Of a stretch of DNA of 64,000 nucleotides, positions 36,216 to 46,690 are shown in pieces. Source of the stretch: Sinosporangium siamense (lineage in GTDB: Bacteria > Actinomycetota > Actinomycetes > Streptosporangiales > Streptosporangiaceae); contig NZ_BOOW01000007.1 of the NCBI RefSeq assembly GCF_016863435.1, positions 1 through 64,000 of the forward strand, given 5' to 3'. The notes beneath the pieces are model-generated. The model worked only from the letters and a program-made list of their open reading frames with translations, did no database searches and was not told the DNA's origin. Position numbers and translations under genes: made by a program. Position 1 is the stretch's first letter. Each line of letters starts with the position of its first letter.

Positions 36216-37157
36216 TCACCTCGGAGCCTTGCCGGTCAGGGTGCGGGAGTCGAGGGCGCGGAACACCGTGAGTTCGGCGATGTCGACCGCCGCCTGGTTG
36301 AGGCTTGTGCGCTCCTTCTTGCTGGGCAGGTGCCCGTCCTTGTACTGGAACCAGAGCATCACCGCGTAATGCCCGTGCCGCCAGACCCCGGCATAGGCTT
36401 CGCCGCTGCCCAGGGACTTGGTGACCTTGTCCTTGCCCGGCAGCGGTTTGACGTAGTCCTTGCGTTCGCCGCCGCCTCCGGCAGTGGCGACCTTGGCCAC
36501 GGCGGCGCTGTTGCGGAGGTTGGCGACGCCGATGGTGCCGATGATCTTCCCGGTGCGGTCACGGAAGCTGGCGCGGATGATCTGAGTGCACTTGCCGTCC
36601 GCGATGGCTTTGGTGATCTTGGGGCCGGTCACGCCGTTCTTGCACTTCTTGTCGAGGCGGCGGACGGTCATCGTGTAGCTGCGGTTCGCCCGGGTGACCT
36701 TGGTGGTGCGGAACAGCTCTTTGATCGTGAGCGGCGCCGGGTCGGTCGCCCGTGAGGCGGCGTAGCCGTATTCACCCTCGGGGCGCTTGGAGCTCTCCGG
36801 TAGCGAGGGAACCGGTGTGGGGCTCGGGGCGGCGACGGGTGCCGGGGTGGAGTTGGACAACATCGCCAGGCCGACGCCTCCGGCGACGAGGAGGACGATG
36901 CCGCCCACGGCCAGGAAGAGGGGGCGGCGTGAGCGAGGCCCCTCGTCGTAGGGGCTCCACATGCCGGGGCGGGGCGGGGGCGGGCCCGCGCTGCTTGAGT
37001 CGAGGGGGCGGCCTATCCGTGGAGGCTCGGCCGCCATGGGATCTGGCCGCTTGTCGCCTGGGCCGTCCGGCCGGTTCTGCGGTGGCGCGTCAAACCACTG
37101 ACCGGCTTCGGGGTTGACGTACGGCTGGCGGCGCGGCGGTTCACCGGGAAAACCCAT
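36216..37157 (-). CDS. Single-pass membrane protein, paralogue of the proline-rich neighbour
   Basis: A 313-residue protein. A short Pro-rich cytosolic region (1-78) is followed by a membrane span (79-100), a Pro/Ser/Thr linker and an outside domain with C172 and C190. The outside domain is homologous in layout to the 3' neighbour (same Cys spacing within one residue, same order of motifs), so the pair arose by duplication. I do not recognise a family name. The two genes are 164 bases apart on the same strand; a surface role is inferred from topology. Confidence 0.8.
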   Translation of the reverse strand: MGFPGEPPRRQPYVNPEAGQWFDAPPQNRPDGPGDKRPDPMAAEPPRIGRPLDSSSAGPPPPRPGMWSPYDEGPRSRRPLFLAVGGIVLLVAGGVGLAMLSNSTPAPVAAPSPTPVPSLPESSKRPEGEYGYAASRATDPAPLTIKELFRTTKVTRANRSYTMTVRRLDKKCKNGVTGPKITKAIADGKCTQIIRASFRDRTGKIIGTIGVANLRNSAAVAKVATAGGGGERKDYVKPLPGKDKVTKSLGSGEAYAGVWRHGHYAVMLWFQYKDGHLPSKKERTSLNQAAVDIAELTVFRALDSRTLTGKAPR

Positions 37158-37193
37158 GGGGGCGAGCGTAGTAGCGAAAATCGGGAACGCAGG

Positions 37194-37976
37194 TCACGAA
37201 TACCCGAAGTCCTGGGTCCACCAGAGCCCGCCGAAGCCGTAGGCGACCCCCACGCCGATGGCAACGAGACGGCAATTGAGGATGTTGCGGCGGTGGTTGG
37301 CGCTCTCCATCCAGCCTTGGACGGCCTCGCGGGCGTTGGTGTAGCCGCGGCCGATGTTCTCGGCTCCGCCGTTGCGATATCCGGCCTTCTCCATGCGGTC
37401 CCAGGGTGAGGCGCCGTCCGGGGACTCGTGGGAGAACATGTTGTAGGCGGCCATCTCCGCGGAGTGCAGCCGCGCGGACTTCACCAGCCGCCGGTCGATG
37501 CGCAGGGGGCCGCAGCCGCGTTCGCGCCGCTTGATATTGGTGAGCCGCACCACCTCCGCCTCCAGGGAGGGCCTGGCGGTGGGGGTGACGGGCATATCCG
37601 TGTGAAGCACCAGAGGGCCTTGGGTCTGGGCGGGGTCCGGGTCGCCGAGGCTGGGGGCCTTCGTGTTGGCGGATCGGGGTTTGGCCGTCGTCGCGGTGGG
37701 TGTGGCGCGCTGGAAGGCGGTGGTCGGGGTGGGGCGTGTGACGCGACCGAGAGGTGTCTGGCGCAGGTCGCGGCCGCTCATGAGCACGCTGGGGGACGGC
37801 GTGCCGGGCGCCGCGTTGTTGAGGTAGACCTGGTTGTCCTCGGCCTCCACCCCTCGGGTGAGACGACCGATCAGGATGCCGAGGAACAGCACCGCGCACA
37901 AACAGGCCAGCAAACCCAGGTGATTCCTACTTCGGGTGATCCGCTGGGAATGCCGGGGGGGAGGGGTCTGCCACAT
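37194..37976 (-). CDS. Membrane-anchored CAP/SCP domain protein
   Basis: A 260-residue protein. One membrane span lies at about 19-37, then a Thr/Pro-rich linker, then a CAP/SCP (YkwD-like) domain from about 136 to the end. The domain tetrad is present: H171, E206 in AENIG, E224 and H228 in WMESANHRRNIL. The domain ends in GLWWTQDFG. It faces outside the membrane. The catalytic role of bacterial CAP proteins is unsettled. It is the first gene of the minus-strand trio with the two paralogous membrane proteins, 36 bases from the next. Confidence 0.88.
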   Translation of the reverse strand: MWQTPPPRHSQRITRSRNHLGLLACLCAVLFLGILIGRLTRGVEAEDNQVYLNNAAPGTPSPSVLMSGRDLRQTPLGRVTRPTPTTAFQRATPTATTAKPRSANTKAPSLGDPDPAQTQGPLVLHTDMPVTPTARPSLEAEVVRLTNIKRRERGCGPLRIDRRLVKSARLHSAEMAAYNMFSHESPDGASPWDRMEKAGYRNGGAENIGRGYTNAREAVQGWMESANHRRNILNCRLVAIGVGVAYGFGGLWWTQDFGYS

Positions 37977-38159
37977 ACCGGAGTTAACGATAGAGATGTT
38001 CGGTCTGGGGGTAGAAGTGACTCCCCATACTTGAAATGGAACTGTTCTGCGCGAGAGGTGATCGGCGGTACTTTGTCACCGTCCGGTGAGCGCCTTTCCT
38101 CCGCGTTTGCGTGCTTTATGATCTTTAGGCTGCGGTACGGCGCGGCGGGGCGTCTCGTT

Positions 38160-38189
38160 TTGACCTGCCTCCTTGCGAGGCGGTAGTCT
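38160..38189 (+). promoter_or_regulatory. Promoter of rplM-rpsI-glmM
   Basis: TTGACC (38160-38165) and TAGTCT (38184-38189) are 18 bp apart, about 170 bases before rplM. The -10 is identical to that of the rpsL promoter. The region from the CAP gene to here (37977-38159) has no gene. Confidence 0.75.
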
Positions 38190-38359
38190 GCGTAGTCGTT
38201 GTGTGCGGATCGGTCCTTCGTGACCCATGCGCGGCGCGTCCGGCGTCTTCTCCCGTTCAGTGGAGACGGAGAGTTCGGGCTGTCTCCTCGCCCGCATCCT
38301 CCACACCTAGAGCTGTCATTCCGGCAGCGCCGAGACGCGAGCAAAGAAGGCTTACGACC

Positions 38360-38803
38360 GTGCGTACGTACTCACCGAAGCCCGCCGACGTCCAGCGTCA
38401 GTGGTACGTCATTGACGCGACCGACGTCGTGCTCGGCCGGCTGGCCAGCCACGTCGCCAGCCTGCTCCGCGGCAAGCACAAGCCGATCTTCGCCCCTCAC
38501 GTCGACACCGGTGACTTCGTCATTGTCATCAACGCCGACAAGGTGGCGCTCACCGGCAAGAAGCTTGAGCAGAAGAAGGCATACCGCCACTCGGGCTACC
38601 CGGGCGGTCTCCGCTCGGTGACCTACAGCGAGCTCATGGAGAAGCGGCCGGACCGCGCCGTGGAGAAGGCCGTGAAGGGCATGCTCCCCAAGAACTCCCT
38701 CGGCCGCAAAATGGCCAAGAAGCTCAAGGTCTACGCGGGTGCCGACCACCCGCACCAGGCACAGCAGCCCGTGCCCTTCGAGATCACCCAGATCGCCCAG
38801 TAG
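38360..38803 (+). CDS. rplM: 50S ribosomal protein L13
   Basis: A 147-residue early 50S assembly protein. It has [30 protein letters not shown] and [11 protein letters not shown]. The open frame starts further left; GTG 38360 gives the typical RTYSPKP N-terminus and length. It is 29 bases before rpsI. Confidence 0.98.
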   Translation: MRTYSPKPADVQRQWYVIDATDVVLGRLASHVASLLRGKHKPIFAPHVDTGDFVIVINADKVALTGKKLEQKKAYRHSGYPGGLRSVTYSELMEKRPDRAVEKAVKGMLPKNSLGRKMAKKLKVYAGADHPHQAQQPVPFEITQIAQ

Positions 38804-38832
38804 CGCCGAGATAGAGAGTTAAGAGGAGAACC

Positions 38833-39354
38833 GTGGCCGAGCCCACTGGTATCGAGACGCCCGTCGACGGCGAGCTGGAGGAATTCCCCTCCGAGGAGTT
38901 CCCGAGCGAATACACCACCGAGTCCGCGGCCGGCGCCGAGGCCCCGGTCCGCAAGCCCGTCACCACGGGCAACTCCTACGGCACGGGCCGCCGCAAGGAG
39001 GCCATCGCCCGGGTGCGCATCGTGCCCGGCACCGGTAAGTGGACGATCAACGGGCGCTCGCTCGACGTCTACTTCCCCAACAAGGTGCACCAGCAGATCG
39101 TCAACGAGCCCTTCGTCACCCTTGGTGCCGAGGAGGCCTTCGACGTGATCGCCCGCATCGACGGCGGCGGCGTGACCGGCCAGGCCGGTGCGCTGCGCAT
39201 GGGCCTGTCCCGCGCGCTCGCCATCCTGGACGTCGAGACCAACCGCCCGCCGCTGAAGAAGGCAGGCTTCCTGACCCGCGACGCGAGGGCCAAGGAGCGG
39301 AAGAAATACGGCCTCAAGAAGGCCCGTAAGGCTCCTCAGTACAGCAAGCGTTGA
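38833..39354 (+). CDS. rpsI: 30S ribosomal protein S9
   Basis: A 173-residue protein whose C-terminal tail reaches the P-site tRNA ([12 protein letters not shown]). [14 protein letters not shown] starts the core at about residue 51. The first 50 residues are an acidic extension ([15 protein letters not shown]), as in other actinomycetes. The GTG at 38833 follows GAGGAGA. Its stop overlaps the glmM start. Confidence 0.97.
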   Translation: MAEPTGIETPVDGELEEFPSEEFPSEYTTESAAGAEAPVRKPVTTGNSYGTGRRKEAIARVRIVPGTGKWTINGRSLDVYFPNKVHQQIVNEPFVTLGAEEAFDVIARIDGGGVTGQAGALRMGLSRALAILDVETNRPPLKKAGFLTRDARAKERKKYGLKKARKAPQYSKR

Positions 39355-40712
39355 CGGGCCGCCTTTTCGGCACCGACGGGGTTCGTGGGGTCGCCGGGCG
39401 CGACCTCACGGCGGAGCTGGCCATGGACCTTTCGGTCGCGGCCGCTCATGTCCTCGGCGATGCCGGCGCGTTCGACAGTGCCACCGGGCGGCCTGGCCGC
39501 CCGGTGGCCGTCGTGGGCCGGGACCCTCGTGCCTCGGGAGAGTTTCTCGAGGCGGCGGTGGTCGCCGGCCTCGCGTCGTCGGGGGTGGATGTGCTCCGGC
39601 TCGGGGTGCTGCCCACCCCGGCGGTCGCACACCTCACCGCGGCTCTCGGCGCCGACCTCGGCGTCATGCTGTCGGCCTCCCACAATCCCGCGCCCGACAA
39701 CGGGATCAAGTTCTTCGCCCGGGGCGGTCTCAAACTGCCCGACACGGTGGAGGACGAGATCGAGCAGCGGCTCGGCGAGAAGTGGGAGCGTCCGGTGGGC
39801 GCGGCCGTCGGCCGCGTGCGTGACGCGTACGGCGAGGCCGAGCGCTATGTCGCGCACCTGATCACCACGCTGCCGGGCAGTCTCGACGGCCTCAACGTGG
39901 TGATCGACTGTGCCCACGGCGCGGCTCACATGGTGGCGCCCGAGGCGCTGCTGCGGGCCGGGGCCACGGTGGAGGCGATCGGCGCCCGCCCCGACGGACT
40001 CAACATCAACAACGGCTGCGGCTCCACCCACCTCGACAAGCTCCGGCAGGTCGTGGTGTCGCGCGGCGCCGACGTCGGCATCGCCTACGACGGTGACGCC
40101 GACCGTTGCCTGGCGGTCACCCACACCGGCGACGTCGTCGACGGCGACCAGATCCTGGCGATCCTGGCTCTCGCCATGCACGCCAAGGGCACGCTGGCCA
40201 AGGACACCGTCGTGGCGACCGTGATGTCCAACCTGGGTTTCCGGATCGCGTTGCGCGAGGCCGGCCTGTCCATGGTCGAGACCGCGGTCGGCGATCGCTA
40301 TGTCCTTGAGGCGATGAAGGCCGACGGCTACAACCTGGGCGGTGAGCAGTCGGGTCACGTGGTGTTGCTCGACCACGCGACCACGGGCGACGGCTTGCTG
40401 ACGTCGCTGCATCTGCTCGCCGAGGTCGCGAGGTCGGGCCGCAGCCTGGCCGAGCTGGCCTCGGTCATGACGCGCCTGCCGCAGGTGCTCGTCAACGTGC
40501 GTGACGTCTCCAAGGCCCGCGCGGCCGAGTCGGCCGAGCTGGCCGAGGCGGTGGCCGCCGCCGAGGCCGAGCTGGGCGACACCGGCAGGGTGCTCATCCG
40601 GCCGAGCGGCACCGAGCCCATGGTGCGTGTCATGGTGGAGGCCACCTCGCAGGAGCAGGCAGAACAGGTGGCCGCGCGCCTCGCGGATGTGGTGCGGTCC
40701 TCCTGCGCTTGA
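39351..40712 (+). CDS. glmM: Phosphoglucosamine mutase
   Basis: A 453-residue enzyme converting glucosamine-6-phosphate to glucosamine-1-phosphate for UDP-GlcNAc and peptidoglycan. The phosphoserine is S110 in SASHNP. The metal loop DGDADR, sugar loop GEQSGH and phosphate loop RPSGTEP are present. It starts with TTG overlapping the rpsI stop (TTGA), giving the usual [11 protein letters not shown]-terminus. It works directly after GlmS, encoded at 46691. Confidence 0.97.
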   Translation: MTGRLFGTDGVRGVAGRDLTAELAMDLSVAAAHVLGDAGAFDSATGRPGRPVAVVGRDPRASGEFLEAAVVAGLASSGVDVLRLGVLPTPAVAHLTAALGADLGVMLSASHNPAPDNGIKFFARGGLKLPDTVEDEIEQRLGEKWERPVGAAVGRVRDAYGEAERYVAHLITTLPGSLDGLNVVIDCAHGAAHMVAPEALLRAGATVEAIGARPDGLNINNGCGSTHLDKLRQVVVSRGADVGIAYDGDADRCLAVTHTGDVVDGDQILAILALAMHAKGTLAKDTVVATVMSNLGFRIALREAGLSMVETAVGDRYVLEAMKADGYNLGGEQSGHVVLLDHATTGDGLLTSLHLLAEVARSGRSLAELASVMTRLPQVLVNVRDVSKARAAESAELAEAVAAAEAELGDTGRVLIRPSGTEPMVRVMVEATSQEQAEQVAARLADVVRSSCA

Positions 40713-40750
40713 CGTGTGCTCCGTTGGAGCGCTCCTGTGTCCGGACACAC

Positions 40751-40794
40751 GACGGCGGCCCGCCCCCTTCTCGAAAGGGGACGGGCCGCCCGTC
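40751..40794. terminator. Bidirectional terminator between glmM and ABC cluster
   Basis: A long nearly perfect stem from GACGGCGGCCCG to CGGGCCGCCCGTC with a CTCG loop, then GTTTA. It sits between convergent genes. Confidence 0.8.
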
Positions 40795-40831
40795 GTTTAC
40801 CGTACTCACATGTTCCGCGGGAACCGGGCGC

Positions 40832-41544
40832 CTACTCGTCGCCCGCCAGGGAGAAGCGGCCGAGACGCAGCCCAGCCCACACGACGCCGATCACCGTCAC
40901 GAGCATGAGGGCGGGCAGGGCGAAACCGAGCGTGACGTCCGCCTTGAGGGCGAGCGAATCGGAGAACTGGTCGGCGATCGACTTGGCCCACTGCTGGATC
41001 GAGAACCTCCGCGCCCCCGGCACGAAGTTGCCCACCGCGCCCTCCCACACCAGCGCGTAGGTGACGCCGATCGTCACCGCGTGCCGCGTGACGACGCCGA
41101 GTAGCAGGAACACCCCGGCGTAGGCGATGCCCCCCGCCAGCGCGCCCACGGCGAACCCGGCGGCCACGCCACCCTCGTTGCCGATGAGGAGCGAGCCGGT
41201 GACGTAGGTGGGCAGCGCGGCGAACAGCACGAGCAGCGAGACCGCGACCAGGAATTTCGTCTGGGTGATGACCGGCCGGGAGATCGGCTTGGACAGCAGG
41301 TGCAGGATCGTGCCGTCGTCGATCTCCGGCGCGATTACGCCGGTGCCGATGATCAGCCCGAGCAGGGGCAGCATGGTGCCGATCGCGAAGTGCTGCATGA
41401 GCAGGATCGTCGTGCGTTCGTCGTCGGCGCCGACGATGCGCAGCAGGCCGGCCAGCGCGAACAGGACGAGAGGGAGCAGGATCAGCATCCAGATGCGCCG
41501 CCTGCCGAGCAGCGCGCGATAGGTGATCCCGGCGATCACGGTGT

Positions 41545-41548
<4 letters not shown>
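40832..41548 (-). CDS. ABC-2 type transporter permease
   Basis: A 238-residue integral membrane protein with about six hydrophobic spans. It resembles ABC-2 exporters' permeases (RRRIWMLILLPLVLFALAG, then FAIGTMLPLLGLIIGTGVIAPEIDDGT). The GTG start overlaps the stop of the upstream ATPase gene, so the two are coupled. It is last of four genes that form two ATPase/permease pairs. The substrate is not evident. Confidence 0.88.
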
Positions 41549-42515
<967 letters not shown>

Positions 42516-42519
<4 letters not shown>

Positions 42520-43436
42520 GCCGAGGCCGCCTTCCGATAGCGGGCCAGCATGGCGGCGGTGGACAGTGCGATCAGGGCGAGTACGGCGAGAGCCCCCAAC
42601 GGCCCGGCCATGTCCGGATAGTCGAGCCCGGTCCCCGTGACACCGCCGAAGATCCAGTTCTGTACGGCGTTCACCAGGAAGAACGGGTTGACGAGCAGCG
42701 CCCATGAGGCCAGTACGTCGTCGCTGGTCGACTGGAAGACCGCGTTCAACACCACGGACACACCCGAGGCCAGCAGGTAGAGCGCGATCACCGAGGCCAC
42801 ACCGAGGCCGCGGCGCGGAGTGAACGACGCGACCGCCACGCCCACGGCGGCCAGGAGCAGCGCGTAGACCAGGCCGAACGCCATCGATCCGAGGTAACCC
42901 ACGGTGTCGGGCGAGGGCACGGCGGGACCGAGCGCCTCCCCGAAGGGGCTTTCGCCGGGCCGCATGTCGATCACGAGTTCGCCGATGTACATCACGGTGA
43001 GGGGAATCGCGATGAGCAGGAAGAGTGCGCTGGTCATCGCCAGCAGCTTGGCCCCCACGTAGTCCCGGGGCGTTACCGGTCGGGACAGATAGAGCGGAAG
43101 CACCCGGAACCGTAGGTCGGGAGCGACGAGGAAGGGCGACTGCGAGGCCAGGAAGATCGCCAGCACCACCTGCATGGCGGGCACGAATCCGCTGTAGGTG
43201 AGGGGGCGCTGGCTGATCAGGGCCATGGCGGCGACCTGCACGACGGCCGGCAGCATCATGATGGCCACGAGCGAGTAGGGGATTATCTTGGCTCGTGCCG
43301 TACGGCCCAGCCCGAAGACGCCGCGCAGGCTGTGCACCGTGAGTGCTCGCACCGCGTAGCCGCGGCCGTGCCTAGGGCCGGTGTAGTGGCGGTAGCCGAT
43401 GTCGTGGATGACACCGGTGGGGGAGGTCTCAGACAT
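42516..43436 (-). CDS. ABC-2 type transporter permease
   Basis: A 306-residue membrane protein with about six spans (for example AKIIPYSLVAIMMLPAVVQV and ALFLLIAIPLTVMYIGELV). ATG 43436 overlaps the upstream ATPase by eight bases and is preferred to the earlier in-frame Met. It pairs with the ATPase at 43429-44334. The likely role is export of an unknown substrate. Confidence 0.88.
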
Positions 43437-44334
43437 GGGCGTTCTCCCGGAAGACGTCCTCAATGCGCTGGCGGCCCTGCTCAAGCCGCACGAGGCTGAG
43501 GTCCAGGTCGCACACCGCGTCGCGCACGGCGTCGAAGGTCTGGTCGCCGCGCACGTGGACCGCCAGCAGCCTGCCGTGGGCGGTGACCGTCTCGCCGAGC
43601 CCGCTGAGGTGGGCGGCGAGGGCCTCCTGACCCTCCTCCACCTCGACCGTGATCGACTGGGTGGCCTGGGTGAACTCGCCGATCGCCGAGGAGCGCAGCA
43701 ACGTGCCGCCGTCGATCACGATCACGTGGTCGCAGATCCGTTCGAGCTCGCCCAGCAGGTGAGACGTGACCAGCACGCTGATGCCGAACTCGCTCCCGAT
43801 GCGGCGAATGAGCGCCAGCATCTCGTCACGGCCCTTGGGGTCGAGACCGTTGGTCGGTTCGTCGAGGAAGACCAGCTTGGGGTCATGGATAAGGGCTTGG
43901 GCGAGTTTCACGCGCTGCCGCATTCCCGTGGAATAGCCGCCGATGGCGCGGTAGCGCTCCTCGTAGAGTCCCACGTGGCGCAGCACGTCGGCGGCGCGTT
44001 CGCGGGCGGCTGTGCGCGGCAGGCCGGACATCTGGCCCATGTGCACCACGAACTCCGTGGCGGAGATGTCGGGGGGTAGGCATTCGTGTTCGGGCATGTA
44101 GCCCGCGACGCGGCGGATCTCGTCACCCTGGGTACGGAAGTCGAGGCCGAGCACACGGCCGCTTCCCTCCGTGGGCTCGACCAGGCCGAGCAGGATCTTG
44201 ATCAACGTTGATTTGCCGGCGCCGTTCGCACCCACCAGACCGGTCACGCCGGGCCCGACGGTCACAGACAGCCGGTCGAGCGCTGTGACCCTGGGGAAGC
44301 GTTTGGTCAACCCCTCGGTGGTGAGAATCGTCAT
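43429..44334 (-). CDS. ABC transporter ATP-binding protein
   Basis: A 301-residue ATPase. Walker A GANGAGKST, signature YSTGMRQRVK and Walker B LVFLDEPTNGLD are intact. It is first of the four-gene export operon. It shares the distinctive segment VGPGVTGL before Walker A with the second ATPase, so the two ATPase/permease pairs probably arose by duplication. Confidence 0.92.
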   Translation of the reverse strand: MTILTTEGLTKRFPRVTALDRLSVTVGPGVTGLVGANGAGKSTLIKILLGLVEPTEGSGRVLGLDFRTQGDEIRRVAGYMPEHECLPPDISATEFVVHMGQMSGLPRTAARERAADVLRHVGLYEERYRAIGGYSTGMRQRVKLAQALIHDPKLVFLDEPTNGLDPKGRDEMLALIRRIGSEFGISVLVTSHLLGELERICDHVIVIDGGTLLRSSAIGEFTQATQSITVEVEEGQEALAAHLSGLGETVTAHGRLLAVHVRGDQTFDAVRDAVCDLDLSLVRLEQGRQRIEDVFRENAHV

Positions 44335-44421
44335 GGGGTGGACACTACCTAGCGTCCGTGTGTCGCCGCGTCAGGCATTCGGGTGAGGTTTTCCCCGAAT
44401 CGCCGCCTGTTTTCTGGCATG

Positions 44422-45441
44422 TCACCCTCGGGGTGCATTAGGGGGTGTTTCGGGGCTCCCCCCTGATGCGGCGCTCGATTCCGCGGCTTTTGCGGGCGCC
44501 GGCGCGGGGAGGCCGGGAAGAGGAAGGCGATAGCGGGTCCAGAACAGCCGCTGCACGAAGAGTGTCACGGTGCCTGCGATGATCATGCCGGTGATGTTGA
44601 CCCCGAGTTGCGCCGCCGAGCCCGCGACCTCGTCCCACTTGCCGAGCGCCATCGTCACCGCGGCGTAGCCCGCCGCGGGCACCGTGGTGACCGAGATGAA
44701 CACGCCCACCAGCGCCGACGACTTGCCCGCCGTGATCGAGAGTACCCCGGCGATGCCCGCGAGCAGCGCGACGATGAACGACCACCGGTCGGGCTTGACG
44801 ATGAACTGCACCTCGGCGTTGTCGGTGAGCATGCCCGGCTCGATCCACCCGAGCCACCGTGAGACGAGCGCACAGGCCAGGGTGATCGCGATCGCCACGG
44901 CGAATCCCATGACCAGGCTCACCGAGGCCCGCATGACCAGCGTGCCCCGCCGGAAGAGCAGGCCGAAGCAGATCGCCGCGATCGCCCCGAACTCCGGTCC
45001 GAGCACCATCGCGCCCACGATGAGGATCGGTGAGTTGAGCAGCACCCCGATGCCGGCCAGCTGGGTCGCGATGACGAGGAAGACGAGATAGGCCCAGGTC
45101 ATCTTGCAGTCGTTGGCGACCTTGCCGGCGAGGTCCTCCCACACGACGGCGTCGTCGCCCTCGCCCGGCGCCTCGTCCTGGGCGCGCTCGGCCACGGCCG
45201 ACAACGACAGATCGACGCGCTCAACCGCGATCGACCCATCGTCCTCCAGGCCGAGCAGGCGCAACTCGTCGAGGACCTCGTTGGCGGCCTCGCGGGCGAC
45301 GTCACACATGATGACGTCACCCGGAGGCGTATGCGCGGCGGCGCGCAGCATGACGACGTTGGTCACGCCTGCCGTGTCGCCGAGTTTCCCCAGGACTCTG
45401 TCCGTACGGTCCTGGGGGCTGATCAATCGCAGGTGCAGCAC
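44422..45441 (-). CDS. DUF389 family membrane protein
   Basis: A 339-residue protein. An N-terminal cytosolic part of about 110 residues precedes about six membrane spans (TWAYLVFLVIATQLAGIGVL, ILIVGAMVLGPEFGAIAAIC and others). PEFGAIAAI matches the DUF389 signature. The C-terminal 35 residues are Pro/Ala rich. Transport is often proposed for this family but the function is unproven. It is separated from its ABC neighbour by 87 bases. Confidence 0.88.
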   Translation of the reverse strand: MLHLRLISPQDRTDRVLGKLGDTAGVTNVVMLRAAAHTPPGDVIMCDVAREAANEVLDELRLLGLEDDGSIAVERVDLSLSAVAERAQDEAPGEGDDAVVWEDLAGKVANDCKMTWAYLVFLVIATQLAGIGVLLNSPILIVGAMVLGPEFGAIAAICFGLLFRRGTLVMRASVSLVMGFAVAIAITLACALVSRWLGWIEPGMLTDNAEVQFIVKPDRWSFIVALLAGIAGVLSITAGKSSALVGVFISVTTVPAAGYAAVTMALGKWDEVAGSAAQLGVNITGMIIAGTVTLFVQRLFWTRYRLPLPGLPAPAPAKAAESSAASGGSPETPPNAPRG

Positions 45442-45509
45442 TCGTGCACGATAACTGACCCTGTTTCAACACATCGTCCGACCTTGCGGGGGTGTCCCGC
45501 TAAATCGGC

Positions 45510-46451
45510 TTATGTACGGCGGAGCCGTACTCGCCGGATCGAGTGATCCGAGCCCTTGAACAGCACGAGCCCGGCGCGGCCCCGGGTGGGGGCGATGTTC
45601 TCCACGAGGTTGGCCTCGTTGATGTCGCGCCAGACGTTGACCGCGAATTCAGTGGCCTCCTCGTCGGAGAGTTCGGCGAGGTAGCGGAAGTAGGACTTGG
45701 GATCCTCGAACGCCGTGCGGCGGAGTTTGTGAAAACGGTCGACGTACCAAGTGCGGATGTTCTCCATTTTGGCGTCGACATAGATGGAGAAGTCAAAGAA
45801 GTCGTTCACCGCGAGAGACGTGGGCGGGGCCGGCTGCAGGACGTTGAGCCCCTCGACGATGAGGATGTCGGGCTTGCTGATGGTCTGCCGGGCTCCGGGG
45901 ACGATGTCATATTCCAGATGGCTGTATACCGGTGCCGTGACCTCGGTGGCGCCGGCCTTCACCGCCGACACGAACCGCACGAGGGCCCGCCGATCAAAGC
46001 TCTCGGGGAACCCCTTGCGGTGCATGATGCCGCGCTCCTCCAAAACCCGGTTGGGATAGAGGAAACTATCGGTCGTGATCAGCGCCACCCGGGGATGCTC
46101 GGGCCACCGCGCCAGCAGCGTGCGCAGCAGCCGGGCCGTGGTCGACTTCCCGACCGCGACGCTGCCGGCTATGCCGAGGATGTACGGCTTGCGCGTGTCG
46201 GTGTCGCCGAGAAACGCGCCGAGGGCCGCGCTCCGCTCACGCGATCCGGTGAAGTGGAGGTTGAGCAGCCGGGTCAGCGGCAGGTAGATGTCGGTCACCT
46301 CGGCCAGGTCGATCGGGTCGTCGACTCCGCGTAGCGCCTCCAGTTCATCGGCGGTGAGGGTGAGTGGAGTGTTCTTCCGCAGATCGCTCCACTGCCCACG
46401 GCTCAGCTCGACGTATGGCGTCGCGGCTTCCCACCCCGTGGGAATGCTCAT
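45510..46451 (-). CDS. coaA: Pantothenate kinase, type I
   Basis: A 313-residue enzyme catalysing the first step of CoA synthesis. The P-loop [15 protein letters not shown] is at about 90-104. [18 protein letters not shown] and the CoA-binding pocket residues near YSHLEYDI are conserved. ATG 46451 gives the family length and has GGAG at 11 bases; ATG 46469 and a longer frame to 46523 are alternatives. Confidence 0.96.
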   Translation of the reverse strand: MSIPTGWEAATPYVELSRGQWSDLRKNTPLTLTADELEALRGVDDPIDLAEVTDIYLPLTRLLNLHFTGSRERSAALGAFLGDTDTRKPYILGIAGSVAVGKSTTARLLRTLLARWPEHPRVALITTDSFLYPNRVLEERGIMHRKGFPESFDRRALVRFVSAVKAGATEVTAPVYSHLEYDIVPGARQTISKPDILIVEGLNVLQPAPPTSLAVNDFFDFSIYVDAKMENIRTWYVDRFHKLRRTAFEDPKSYFRYLAELSDEEATEFAVNVWRDINEANLVENIAPTRGRAGLVLFKGSDHSIRRVRLRRT

Positions 46452-46573
46452 GCTCGCGCTCGCTCCCATGGGTTGAAAGCCTACTGAGCGGCTGTTTGCC
46501 GGATCCTGCTGGGGCGCTCCCATCGGGCCGGCGTGGCGCGCGCTATGGGGAGTAAACGGTTTCGCATGGATTG

Positions 46574-46661
46574 TGCCCGAATTCGGGCATGATTCTTGGT
46601 TCTTCCCGGCCGATGTACGTAGGGTCGGCGGTCGGATCTCGGCCTCCTCGGCCCGAGATCC
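46574..46661 (+). promoter_or_regulatory. Palindrome and hairpin upstream of glmS
   Basis: TGCCCGAATTCGGGCA (46574-46589) is a perfect 16-bp palindrome, operator-like. GGATCTCGGCC pairs imperfectly with GGCCCGAGATCC (46634-46661), 30 bases before glmS. No glmS ribozyme core is visible. Confidence 0.4.
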
Positions 46662-46690
46662 AACCAGCCGTGTTCCGGATGGGGGGCGCC

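Noticed and set aside
46524-46690. glmS ribozyme
   Set aside because: The conserved cleavage-site and core pseudoknot elements are not visible; only simple inverted repeats are present.
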